Position numbers and translations under genes: made by a program. The notes under the pieces were generated by a model. That model was not told the DNA's origin and did no database searches. It saw only the letters and a program-made list of their open reading frames with translations. Positions 1-7,700 of a DNA stretch of 64,000 nucleotides are shown piece after piece. The stretch's first letter is position 1; every line of letters begins with the position of its first letter. The stretch comes from Paenarthrobacter sp. AR 02. GTDB taxonomy: Bacteria; Actinomycetota; Actinomycetes; Actinomycetales; Micrococcaceae. The stretch lies in the NCBI RefSeq assembly GCF_021538675.1, contig NZ_JAJUKH010000012.1, positions 94,614 through 158,613 of the forward strand. The letters are read 5' to 3'.

Positions 1-1157
1 TCGTCGACGCTGACGCCCTTGCACGGCAGGTGGTGGAACCCGGCACTCCCGGCCTGGAGCGGGTGGTGGAGGCGTTCGGTCAGGGCATCCTCGACCAGGA
101 CGGACGGCTGGACCGGCCCCAGCTGGGCTCCATCGTGTTTGGCAACGCCGGGAAGCGGGAAGTGCTCAACGGCATCATCCACCCGCTGGTCCGTGAAGCC
201 GCCGCGGCGGTCGTAGCAGCTGCCGGCGCCGGTGACGTCGTGGTGCAGGACATTCCGCTGTTGGTTGAGACAGGGCAGGGCAGTAACTTCCACCTGGTGT
301 TGGTGGTGGATGCGCCGGACGACGTGCGCCTGCAGCGGATGGTGGAGTTTCGCGGTATGGCACCGGACGATGCCCGTTCCCGTATCGCTGCCCAGGCGAC
401 GCGCGAAACCCGCAATGCCGCCGCTGACGTTGTGTTGACCAACGTAGGCACGCGGGAGGAACTGCTGGCCCGCGTCGACGTCCTCTGGGAGCAACGCCTG
501 GTGCCGTTCGTGGAGAACCTGCGCCATGGCAAACGCGCTCCAAGGCCGGGTGCAGCCGTCATGGTCCCCGCCGACCCCACGTGGAGCCTGCAGGCCGGGC
601 GGCTCGCGGCCCGCATCGCTGCGTCCGCTCCGGGGGAGATCCTAGCCGTTGACCACATAGGCTCGACGTCCGTGCCCGGTTTGGCAGCCAAGGACGTTAT
701 CGATCTCCAGGTCACGGTAGCTGATCCGGGAACGGCAGACCGGATAGCACCGCTGCTCGCCGCTGCCGGCTATCCCGCTGTCCCAAACATCACCCATGAC
801 ACGCCAAAACCCTCCCTTCCGGATGCCCGGCAGTGGGAAAAGAGGTTCCATGCCAACGCGGACCCGGGCCGGCCGGTGAACCTGCACGTTCGGGCGGCAG
901 GGTCAGCCGGGTGGCGCTATGCCCTGCAGTTCCGTGACTGGCTGCGAGCCGAACCCTCTGCTGTGCGTCTCTACGAAGAGCACAAGCGGGAGCTCGCAGC
1001 CCAACATTCCGAAGACCTGGACACCGCTGCCTACGCGGACGCCAAGGAACCGTGGTTCACCGTTGTGGCGTGGCCGCTCATGGATGAGTGGGCTGCCCGC
1101 ACGGGGTGGGTGCCGCCGTCGTATTCCTCTTCCGCTGATGGCAAACGCGGACAGTAG
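1..1157 (+). CDS. coaE: Dephospho-CoA kinase fused to a GrpB/UPF0157 domain (5' end missing)
   Basis: The frame is already open at the window edge, so the ATP-binding N-terminus lies outside. The visible part begins with DADALAR, typical of CoaE just after its P-loop strand, and continues with the CoaE core (HPLVRE, DIPLLVE). CoaE phosphorylates dephospho-CoA in the last step of CoA synthesis. From about codon 185 of the visible frame a second domain follows, with the GrpB-type motif HIGSTSVPGLAAKDVIDLQV. A CoaE-GrpB fusion is known in actinobacteria such as mycobacteria; the role of the GrpB part is unclear. The stop lies 29 bases before uvrB. Confidence 0.93.
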   Translation, partial: VDADALARQVVEPGTPGLERVVEAFGQGILDQDGRLDRPQLGSIVFGNAGKREVLNGIIHPLVREAAAAVVAAAGAGDVVVQDIPLLVETGQGSNFHLVLVVDAPDDVRLQRMVEFRGMAPDDARSRIAAQATRETRNAAADVVLTNVGTREELLARVDVLWEQRLVPFVENLRHGKRAPRPGAAVMVPADPTWSLQAGRLAARIAASAPGEILAVDHIGSTSVPGLAAKDVIDLQVTVADPGTADRIAPLLAAAGYPAVPNITHDTPKPSLPDARQWEKRFHANADPGRPVNLHVRAAGSAGWRYALQFRDWLRAEPSAVRLYEEHKRELAAQHSEDLDTAAYADAKEPWFTVVAWPLMDEWAARTGWVPPSYSSSADGKRGQ

Positions 1158-1174
1158 CTGTCCTCGGACGGGGG

Positions 1175-1180
1175 TAGATT
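1175..1180 (+). promoter_or_regulatory. -10 element TAGATT for leaderless uvrB
   Basis: TAGATT is followed by exactly six bases and then the uvrB ATG. There is no Shine-Dalgarno sequence in between, so the transcript probably begins at the start codon. The same geometry is seen at uvrA and uvrC. No convincing -35 or SOS box was found here. Confidence 0.55.
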
Positions 1181-1186
1181 TGATTC

Positions 1187-3286
1187 ATGAGCCTTGCCCA
1201 GGAAATCAACCGTGTCGTCGCACCGTTCGAAGTGATCAGCGAGTTCAAACCCGCCGGTGACCAGCCGACCGCCATTGCTGAGCTGACAGAACGCATCAAC
1301 AACGGCGAAAAAGACGTCGTCCTCCTCGGCGCCACAGGTACAGGCAAAAGCGCCACGACGGCGTGGCTCATCGAGCAGGTCCAGCGGCCCACCCTGGTGA
1401 TGGTCCAGAACAAAACCCTCGCTGCGCAGTTGGCCAATGAATTCCGCGAACTGCTGCCCAACAACGCGGTGGAGTACTTCGTCTCCTACTACGACTACTA
1501 CCAGCCGGAAGCATATGTAGCGCAGACGGACACCTTCATCGAGAAGGACTCCTCCATCAACGAGGAAGTCGAACGTCTGCGCCACTCCGCCACCAACGCG
1601 CTGCTCACCCGCCGCGACGTCATCGTGGTGGCAACGGTGTCCTGCATCTACGGCCTGGGCACGCCGGAAGAATACATTGCCGGAATGGTCACCCTCCGCA
1701 AGGGAGCGGAGATGAACCGGGACCACCTGCTGCGCAGGTTCGTTTCCATGCAGTACACCCGCAACGACATGGACTTCCACCGGGGAACATTCCGGGTCCG
1801 GGGCGACACCGTGGAAATTATCCCGATGTATGAAGAACTGGCCATCAGGATCGAATTCTTTGGCGATGAAATCGAGAATATCCAGACCCTGCATCCGCTG
1901 ACCGGAGAAGTGCTCCGGGAGGAAGAGGAAATGTACGTGTTCCCGGCCTCCCACTATGTGGCCGGACCGGAAAGGATGGCACGTGCCATCAAGCGGATCG
2001 AGGACGAACTTGCCGACCGCTTGAAAGTGCTCGAGGGGCAGAACAAGCTGGTGGAAGCGCAACGGCTTCGGATGCGCACCACGTACGACCTCGAGATGAT
2101 GCAGCAGATGGGCTTCTGCAACGGCATCGAGAACTATTCGGTACATATTGACGGCCGCGCACCCGGGACGGCGCCCCACTGCCTGCTGGATTACTTCCCC
2201 GACGACTTCCTCCTGGTCGTTGACGAGTCGCACGTCACGATTCCCCAGATCGGTGCCATGTACGAGGGCGACATGTCCCGCAAGCGAAACCTGGTTGACT
2301 TCGGTTTCCGGCTGCCCTCCGCCATGGACAACAGGCCCCTGAAATGGGACGAGTTCCTGGAACGGATCGGCCAAACCGTTTACCTCTCCGCCACCCCTGG
2401 CAAATATGAGCTGGGTAAGGCCGATGGCTTTGTCCAGCAGATCATTCGTCCCACGGGGCTCATCGATCCCGAGGTTGTGGTCAAGCCCACCAAGGGCCAG
2501 ATTGACGACCTCCTGGGGGAGATCAGGACACGGACCGAAAAGAACGAACGCGTCCTTGTCACCACCCTGACAAAGAGGATGGCGGAAGACCTCACCGACT
2601 ACCTGGTGGGCCACGGCGTCAAAGTGGAATACCTCCACTCCGACGTCGACACCCTGCGCCGCGTCGAGTTGCTCCGCGAGCTCCGCATGGGCGTCTTCGA
2701 TGTCCTGGTGGGCATCAACCTGCTCCGTGAAGGCCTCGACCTGCCCGAAGTCTCCCTTGTCAGCATCCTCGACGCGGACAAGGAAGGCTTCCTGCGTTCC
2801 TCGACGTCCTTGATCCAGACCATCGGCCGTGCTGCACGCAACGTTTCGGGCCAAGTGCACATGTACGCGGACAAGATCACGGACTCCATGGCCCACGCCA
2901 TTGAGGAGACCAACCGTCGCCGTGCCATCCAGGTCCAGTACAACACCGACCATGGCATTGACCCTCAGCCGCTGCGCAAGAAGATCGCCGATATCACCGA
3001 CCAGCTGGCCAAGGAGGACGCCGACACCCAGGAGCTGCTGAACAACAACCGCCTGGCCAAGGGTGCCAAGCGGGGTAAGTCAGCCGCGAAGGGTGCCGCG
3101 ACGGTCCGGCAGGACGGGCTCGCTGCAGCTCCCGCTGAGGACCTTGTTGGACTAATTGAGCAGCTCACGGAGCAGATGCACGGGGCGGCGGCCGAGCTGC
3201 AGTTCGAAGTGGCTGCCCGGATCCGGGATGAGGTCAAGGAGTTGAAGCGGGAACTAAGGCAGATGCAGTCCGCGGGCCACGCCTAA
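1187..3286 (+). CDS. uvrB: Excinuclease ABC subunit B
   Basis: UvrB is the damage-verifying helicase-like subunit of nucleotide excision repair; it is loaded by UvrA and recruits UvrC. At 699 residues it has full family length. Visible motifs are the P-loop GATGTGKS (48-55), the beta-hairpin YYDYYQPEAY (101-110) that is inserted between the DNA strands, the DESH box (346-349), and a C-terminal UVR domain (about 650-690) that contacts UvrC. The ATG is preceded by a -10-like hexamer at leaderless spacing. uvrA and uvrC lie 10-16 kb downstream. Confidence 0.98.
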   Translation: MSLAQEINRVVAPFEVISEFKPAGDQPTAIAELTERINNGEKDVVLLGATGTGKSATTAWLIEQVQRPTLVMVQNKTLAAQLANEFRELLPNNAVEYFVSYYDYYQPEAYVAQTDTFIEKDSSINEEVERLRHSATNALLTRRDVIVVATVSCIYGLGTPEEYIAGMVTLRKGAEMNRDHLLRRFVSMQYTRNDMDFHRGTFRVRGDTVEIIPMYEELAIRIEFFGDEIENIQTLHPLTGEVLREEEEMYVFPASHYVAGPERMARAIKRIEDELADRLKVLEGQNKLVEAQRLRMRTTYDLEMMQQMGFCNGIENYSVHIDGRAPGTAPHCLLDYFPDDFLLVVDESHVTIPQIGAMYEGDMSRKRNLVDFGFRLPSAMDNRPLKWDEFLERIGQTVYLSATPGKYELGKADGFVQQIIRPTGLIDPEVVVKPTKGQIDDLLGEIRTRTEKNERVLVTTLTKRMAEDLTDYLVGHGVKVEYLHSDVDTLRRVELLRELRMGVFDVLVGINLLREGLDLPEVSLVSILDADKEGFLRSSTSLIQTIGRAARNVSGQVHMYADKITDSMAHAIEETNRRRAIQVQYNTDHGIDPQPLRKKIADITDQLAKEDADTQELLNNNRLAKGAKRGKSAAKGAATVRQDGLAAAPAEDLVGLIEQLTEQMHGAAAELQFEVAARIRDEVKELKRELRQMQSAGHA

Positions 3287-3299
3287 GGTAAGGTTGGAA

Positions 3300-3440
3300 G
3301 CACGTAGGGGAGTATCCCAAGCGCTAAGTCCGTCAGCACGCAAGGCATGGTTGCCTCGCCGGGCCTAGCGGGTCGCCACGTCAGAGCACTAAGTCTCCAG
3401 GCGGCCGGAGAGACTTACACCGCTTTCACGTACCCTGCGA
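3300..3440 (+). promoter_or_regulatory. Probable yybP-ykoY manganese riboswitch upstream of the TerC gene
   Basis: A 7-bp closing stem pairs 3303-3309 (cgtaggg) with 3433-3439 (ccctgcg, one G-U pair). It is followed at once by GGGGAGTA (3307-3314), the hallmark L1 sequence of yybP-ykoY RNAs, and later by ccgtcagcac. CTAAGTC occurs twice (3324-3330, 3389-3395) and its partner GACTTA once (3412-3417), which would allow alternative pairing. The second copy forms a perfect 8-bp stem, 3390-3397 with 3410-3417. The ribosome binding site gaaagg overlaps the 3' strand of the closing stem, suggesting translational control. The family is known to sense Mn2+ and to sit upstream of TerC/Alx genes. Confidence 0.68.
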
Positions 3441-3451
3441 AAGGCCCCTAA

Positions 3452-4480
3452 ATGGAGCTCCCTGTCTGGTTCGAGGTCGGCTCGTTCGTCGTCCTTGGAA
3501 TTATTCTGCTGATTGACCTCTTGCTGGTCGTCAAACGCCCCCACGAACCCTCAATGAAGGAAGCCGGCCTGTGGGTCGCCTTCTATGTGGCCTTGGCCAT
3601 GGTCTTCGCCGGAGCAATGTTCTATTTCACCGGTCCGGAGTACGGTAGCCAATTCATCGCGGGCTGGGTTACCGAGTACAGCCTGAGCATCGACAACCTG
3701 TTCGTCTTCATCATCATCATGGCCCGGTTCGCGGTGCCCCGTAAGTACCAACAGGAAGTGCTGATGGTGGGTATCATCATCGCCTTGGTCCTTCGGGGAA
3801 TCTTCATTGCACTCGGCGCTGTAGTCATCGAGCAGTTCAGCTGGGTGTTCTACATCTTTGGCGCGTTCCTGCTGTGGACTGCCTGGAAGCAGGCCAAGGA
3901 CTCCGGTGAAGATGAGGAAGAAGGCGCCGAGAACCCGCTTATTGCGCGCCTCCGCAAGGTCCTGCCCATGTCGGAGAAGTTCGACGGCGGCAAGTTGCGG
4001 ACCACCGTTAACGGCAAGAAGGTCTTCACCCCCATGCTGATCGTCTTCGTGACCATCGGCCTCACAGACCTCCTGTTTGCTGTCGACTCCATCCCGGCGA
4101 TCTTCGGGCTTACCCAAAGCGCGTTCATCGTCTTCACCGCGAACATCTTCGCGCTGATGGGCCTGCGCCAGTTGTACTTCCTGCTCGGCGGTCTGATGAC
4201 ACGCCTGGTTTACCTGAAGCACGCACTGTCCGTGATCCTGGCGTTCATTGGCGTCAAGCTGGTCTTCCACGCCATGCACGTCAACGAACTGCCCTTCATC
4301 AACGGTGGCCACCACATCGAGTGGGCTCCGGAGATCCCCACGTACGTCTCGCTCGCGGTCATCGTCGGAACCATCATTGTGGCAGTCGTGGCCAGCCTCC
4401 TGAGCCCGGCAGCCGGCAAAGCCAAGATGGATGCCAGGCTGGAAGAGGACGCACGAAAGAGCCTGAGCGAAGCCGAATAA
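3452..4480 (+). CDS. TerC/Alx-family integral membrane protein, probable manganese exporter
   Basis: A 342-residue polytopic membrane protein with the two family signatures: SIDNLFVF near residues 79-86, and TDLLFAVDSIPA near 205-216. The paired acidic residues are thought to be metal ligands. TerC-family proteins such as E. coli Alx have been linked to Mn2+ efflux. The probable Mn-sensing leader directly upstream supports that role here. A charged cytoplasmic loop (about 147-190) separates the two halves. RBS gaaagg precedes the ATG. Substrate is inferred from family and leader, not from residues specific to Mn. Confidence 0.9.
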   Translation: MELPVWFEVGSFVVLGIILLIDLLLVVKRPHEPSMKEAGLWVAFYVALAMVFAGAMFYFTGPEYGSQFIAGWVTEYSLSIDNLFVFIIIMARFAVPRKYQQEVLMVGIIIALVLRGIFIALGAVVIEQFSWVFYIFGAFLLWTAWKQAKDSGEDEEEGAENPLIARLRKVLPMSEKFDGGKLRTTVNGKKVFTPMLIVFVTIGLTDLLFAVDSIPAIFGLTQSAFIVFTANIFALMGLRQLYFLLGGLMTRLVYLKHALSVILAFIGVKLVFHAMHVNELPFINGGHHIEWAPEIPTYVSLAVIVGTIIVAVVASLLSPAAGKAKMDARLEEDARKSLSEAE

Positions 4481-4496
4481 CAGGCTTGGATCGTTG

Positions 4497-4502
4497 TAGT
4501 CT
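4497..4502 (+). promoter_or_regulatory. -10 element TAGTCT for leaderless MFS gene
   Basis: TAGTCT, then six bases, then the GTG start. No Shine-Dalgarno is present. It starts 16 bases after the terC stop, so this gene may have its own promoter rather than depend on the riboswitch transcript. Confidence 0.5.
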
Positions 4503-4508
4503 CATGAA

Positions 4509-5831
4509 GTGAACACCACTTCGACGACGGCGCTGGACCCTCAACGGGTCCAGCGCCGTTCCGTTTTCCTGCTCAGCTCAGCCCAGCTCCTGAGCGGAGT
4601 CGGCAACGGAGCCACGTTGTCCATCGGGTCACTCCTGGCTGTGGACCTGACCGGTTCTGAGGCCTGGGCGGGTTCCATTACAACGGTCCTGACCCTGGCC
4701 GCAGCGATCGCGGCCCTACCGTTGGCACGGTTGGCGGAGTCGCGGGGGCGCCGTGTTGGTCTTGTGACGGGTTTGGTGGCAGCAATGGCGGGGGCGCTTC
4801 TCATCATCGTTTCCGTGATGAGCCAACTCTTCGTCGTCCTGCTGTTGGGTGCGGCGTTGCTGGGGCTTGGTAACGCGGCGAACCTCCAGGCGAGGTTTGC
4901 CGCCGTCGACCTTGCGCAACCCGAGCACCGTGGCCGGTCGCTCTCGACGGTGGTCTGGGCGATCACCATCGGCGCGGTCGCAGGGCCGAACCTGATCCAG
5001 CCCGGCGCTGTCGTCGGAGCCGCTTTGGGCCTGCCTCCGATCGTTGGACCGTTCGTGTTTTCCGCGGCTGGGCTGCTGCTGGCAGCCGTTCTGCTATTCG
5101 TCGGCCTACGGCCGGATCCCTTGCTGCTGGCCCGTCGTCTGGCCGCCGCCGATGGGCCAGGCGAGGCAGGGGAGAAACCCATCAGGGGCACTGTCGGGTC
5201 CGGACTCCGGGCTGTCCGCTCGTCGCCGCAGGCGATGCTGGCGCTCACGGCGGTGGTGGGCGCCCACGGCGTGATGGTGGCTGTCATGTCCATGACGCCA
5301 TTGCATTTGCAGCAGCTGCTGGGTGGATCGCATCAGGGGCACCACGGCGGCACCACCGACAGCACGGACGCCTTGGTGATCATAGGCGTGACCATTTCGC
5401 TGCACATTGCGGGAATGTACGCCTTGTCGCCATTATGGGGCTGGCTGACGGACAGGGCCGGGCGGCTGCAGACCATCGCTCTGGGGCACGGCCTCTTGCT
5501 GCTGGCCGTGTTCATCGCCGGCTTCGGGCAGCACGAACCCGTCCTGGTCACCAGCGGACTGATCCTGCTCGGCCTGGGCTGGTCCGCAGCCACGATTGCC
5601 GGCTCAACCTTGCTGGCAGAGAGCGTCGCACCAGGCCAACGCGTCACTGTGCAGGGCGTATCGGACACGCTGATGGGCGCAGCCGGAGCGGTGGGCGGTG
5701 CCACCTCAGGGTTGCTTCTGGCCTGGATCGGCTACCAGGGCCTCAACATCGCTTCGAGCATGGTGGCGGCGGCAGTGCTGGCCCTCGCCGGCGTTGCGGC
5801 CTTACGGGGACCCCTCCGCCACGCAGGGTAG
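4509..5831 (+). CDS. MFS transporter
   Basis: A 440-residue protein with about 12 predicted membrane segments and the MFS loop 2-3 signature region (LAESRGRRVGLVTGLVAA). A second copy of that type of motif lies mid-protein (WGWLTDRAGRLQTIALGHG). Drug:H+ antiporter-like; the substrate cannot be read from the sequence. Between the halves is a short His-rich loop (GGSHQGHHGGTT, about residues 275-286), unusual for the family and possibly metal-binding. The GTG start is supported by the leaderless -10; an overlapping ATG two codons upstream is in another frame and stops at once. Convergent with the next gene, 13 bases apart. Confidence 0.88.
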   Translation: MNTTSTTALDPQRVQRRSVFLLSSAQLLSGVGNGATLSIGSLLAVDLTGSEAWAGSITTVLTLAAAIAALPLARLAESRGRRVGLVTGLVAAMAGALLIIVSVMSQLFVVLLLGAALLGLGNAANLQARFAAVDLAQPEHRGRSLSTVVWAITIGAVAGPNLIQPGAVVGAALGLPPIVGPFVFSAAGLLLAAVLLFVGLRPDPLLLARRLAAADGPGEAGEKPIRGTVGSGLRAVRSSPQAMLALTAVVGAHGVMVAVMSMTPLHLQQLLGGSHQGHHGGTTDSTDALVIIGVTISLHIAGMYALSPLWGWLTDRAGRLQTIALGHGLLLLAVFIAGFGQHEPVLVTSGLILLGLGWSAATIAGSTLLAESVAPGQRVTVQGVSDTLMGAAGAVGGATSGLLLAWIGYQGLNIASSMVAAAVLALAGVAALRGPLRHAG

Positions 5832-5844
5832 TCCCGCGACAGAG

Positions 5845-7182
5845 CTAGCGGGCAGTCCGGACCATGCCCAGCAACCGTCCGAAGATGCCTTCACCGTCCT
5901 CGCCAATGCCATCGTGGTGGAAATCGGCGGTGACCCACGGCTGGAGCCCACGCACGGCGGCTGCCGTCTCCAGTGAAAGGTCATGGTCAACGTAAATGTC
6001 GTCCTTGTACACCGCAGCCGCAACAGGCACAGTGTTGGTTGCCAACCGCTCGGTGTCGTACAAGGGCTTCCAGTCCTTCTTGCTGGCCAGCAGGGCGGCC
6101 ACCTCGCGCATTGGGGCGAGGGATGGGTCCTGCTCGAAGTACCACGGATACACCATTTCGCCGGTGAGCAGCGGCGCTTCAGCACCGGGCTCGAACTCGG
6201 GGTAGTCCCGCAGGACCCTCCAAGCGGCCCAATCCGTGGCCTCGTCCTGGCCGTAGATTGACTCGTGCATCACGGCGTAGAGGGGATTGGTTCCCCTGCT
6301 CACCAGCGCCCGCACTTGTTCGAGGAACGACTCAGAGAGCCGCGGGCCGTTACTGGTCTCGATGAACGCATCCTCCAGGAGGTAATGCAGTGCATCAACC
6401 CTGCCGTTGCCTCCCAGGAATGATCCCACCATTTGGAACCGCTCAGGCGTCAGCCGCTCGCCACTGGCCAGGAACTCCGGCTGCTCCTCCAGATGGCGCA
6501 CAATCCGGGTGACAAGTTCCCGGTCCTCGGGATACCAGGAAAAGTACTCGGCGTTACGGGCCGCGACACGGCGGAAGGTGGCCTGGTACACGCGGTCGGC
6601 CGCACCCTGGAGTGGGGCCAGCCCGCCCGTAATCAGCACTTCCCGCAGTCCTTCGGGCGCAAAGGACAGGTACGTCAAGGCACAGAACCCGCCGAAGCTT
6701 TGGCCCAGGACGGACCAGGGTCCCGAGTCCAGGACCGATCGGATGTGCTCAGCGTCGGCAACGATGGAATCCGCGCGGAAATGCGTCAGGTACTCCGCCT
6801 GCGCCTCCGCATCTCCCCGTCGTTCCAGACTCTTGGGCTCGACGGGGGTGGACAACCCCGTGCCGCGTTGGTCGAGCATGAGGATCCGGAAATCCTTAGC
6901 GGCGGCTTTCATCCACCCGGAGAGGGAAGTGACCCTGTTGCCCCGGCCACCCGGGCCGCCCTGGAGGTACAGGAGCCAGGGCAAGCGGCTGGCAGCTTCG
7001 GGGGTGTGCGCGGTGGAGGAGTATTCACGGGCGAATACCGAGATGGTTTCGCCGGAACCGGTCGGGCTCTCCGCTGCGTGGTCCAGGGGGACTGTGAAGT
7101 AGTGCTCCACGGTTCGGATCCCACGGAATTCGTGGCGGCCGCGGATACTGTGGCCGTCGTTGGGCAGCACGGTTTCAGCCAC
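5845..7182 (-). CDS. Alpha/beta hydrolase, S33 proline iminopeptidase-like
   Basis: A serine peptidase of family S33, which removes N-terminal residues, classically proline, from peptides. It shows the oxyanion motif QGGPGGRG near the N-terminus and the nucleophile elbow GQSFGG. I chose the GTG at 7182 (445 residues), where GTGGCTGA overlaps the stop of the upstream acetyltransferase gene. A longer version beginning at 7239 would overlap that gene by 65 bases and add a non-conserved tail. Last gene of a leftward four-gene operon. True substrate unknown. Confidence 0.87.
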   Translation of the reverse strand: MAETVLPNDGHSIRGRHEFRGIRTVEHYFTVPLDHAAESPTGSGETISVFAREYSSTAHTPEAASRLPWLLYLQGGPGGRGNRVTSLSGWMKAAAKDFRILMLDQRGTGLSTPVEPKSLERRGDAEAQAEYLTHFRADSIVADAEHIRSVLDSGPWSVLGQSFGGFCALTYLSFAPEGLREVLITGGLAPLQGAADRVYQATFRRVAARNAEYFSWYPEDRELVTRIVRHLEEQPEFLASGERLTPERFQMVGSFLGGNGRVDALHYLLEDAFIETSNGPRLSESFLEQVRALVSRGTNPLYAVMHESIYGQDEATDWAAWRVLRDYPEFEPGAEAPLLTGEMVYPWYFEQDPSLAPMREVAALLASKKDWKPLYDTERLATNTVPVAAAVYKDDIYVDHDLSLETAAAVRGLQPWVTADFHHDGIGEDGEGIFGRLLGMVRTAR

Positions 7183-7687
7183 GGGTGAGTGCCTGGTTAG
7201 CGGGGTCGGAAGTCGCGCCAAAGGCTTCAAGCGCGTCACCTGTCAGGCGGAATGTTGACCACTCCGCCATGGGGAAGGCTCCAAGGTTCTTATAGAAGTT
7301 GATCGAGGGCTCGTTCCAGTTCAGGACACTCCACTCGACGCGCGCATATCCACGTTCGACGGCGGTTGCGGCCAGGTGCTGCAACAGCGCCTTGCCGTGG
7401 CCCTCGCCGCGCGCATCCGGTTCCACATAAAGGTCCTCAAGGTAGATACCGTGGACCCCCTCCCACGTGGAGTAGTTCAGGAACCACAAAGCAAAGCCCT
7501 GCACCGTGCCCGCGGCATTCTCGGCGATGGTGGCGTATACCCGGGGGTTGTCCCCAAAGAGGACGTCCGAAAGCATCTCAGGAGTGTTCTTGACGGCGTC
7601 CGGTTCCTTCTCGTAGATCGCAAGATCGTGGATCATACGAAGGATTGCGGGAACGTCTTCAACTGTGGCGGGTCGGATTACACTCAT
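7175..7687 (-). CDS. GNAT-family N-acetyltransferase
   Basis: A 170-residue single-domain GNAT protein. The acetyl-CoA binding signature is seen in LYVEPDARGEGHGKALLQHL, followed by EWSVLNWNEPSINFYKNLGA, as in diamine/thialysine acetyltransferases of the Ats1/SSAT group. It would transfer acetyl from acetyl-CoA to an amine; the acceptor is not determinable. It is 13 bases downstream of the CoA transferase gene and overlaps the peptidase gene by 8 bases, so it is probably translationally coupled. Confidence 0.9.
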   Translation of the reverse strand: MSVIRPATVEDVPAILRMIHDLAIYEKEPDAVKNTPEMLSDVLFGDNPRVYATIAENAAGTVQGFALWFLNYSTWEGVHGIYLEDLYVEPDARGEGHGKALLQHLAATAVERGYARVEWSVLNWNEPSINFYKNLGAFPMAEWSTFRLTGDALEAFGATSDPANQALTRG

Positions 7688-7700
7688 GGCATCGAGCTTA

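Noticed and set aside
1158..1186. SOS box before uvrB
   Set aside because: No TCGAAC-N4-GTTCGA-like palindrome within the gap or just inside the end of coaE.
1031..2953. 640-codon open frame antisense to uvrB
   Set aside because: Shadow of a GC-rich gene; no recognisable domain, while the opposite strand encodes full-length UvrB.
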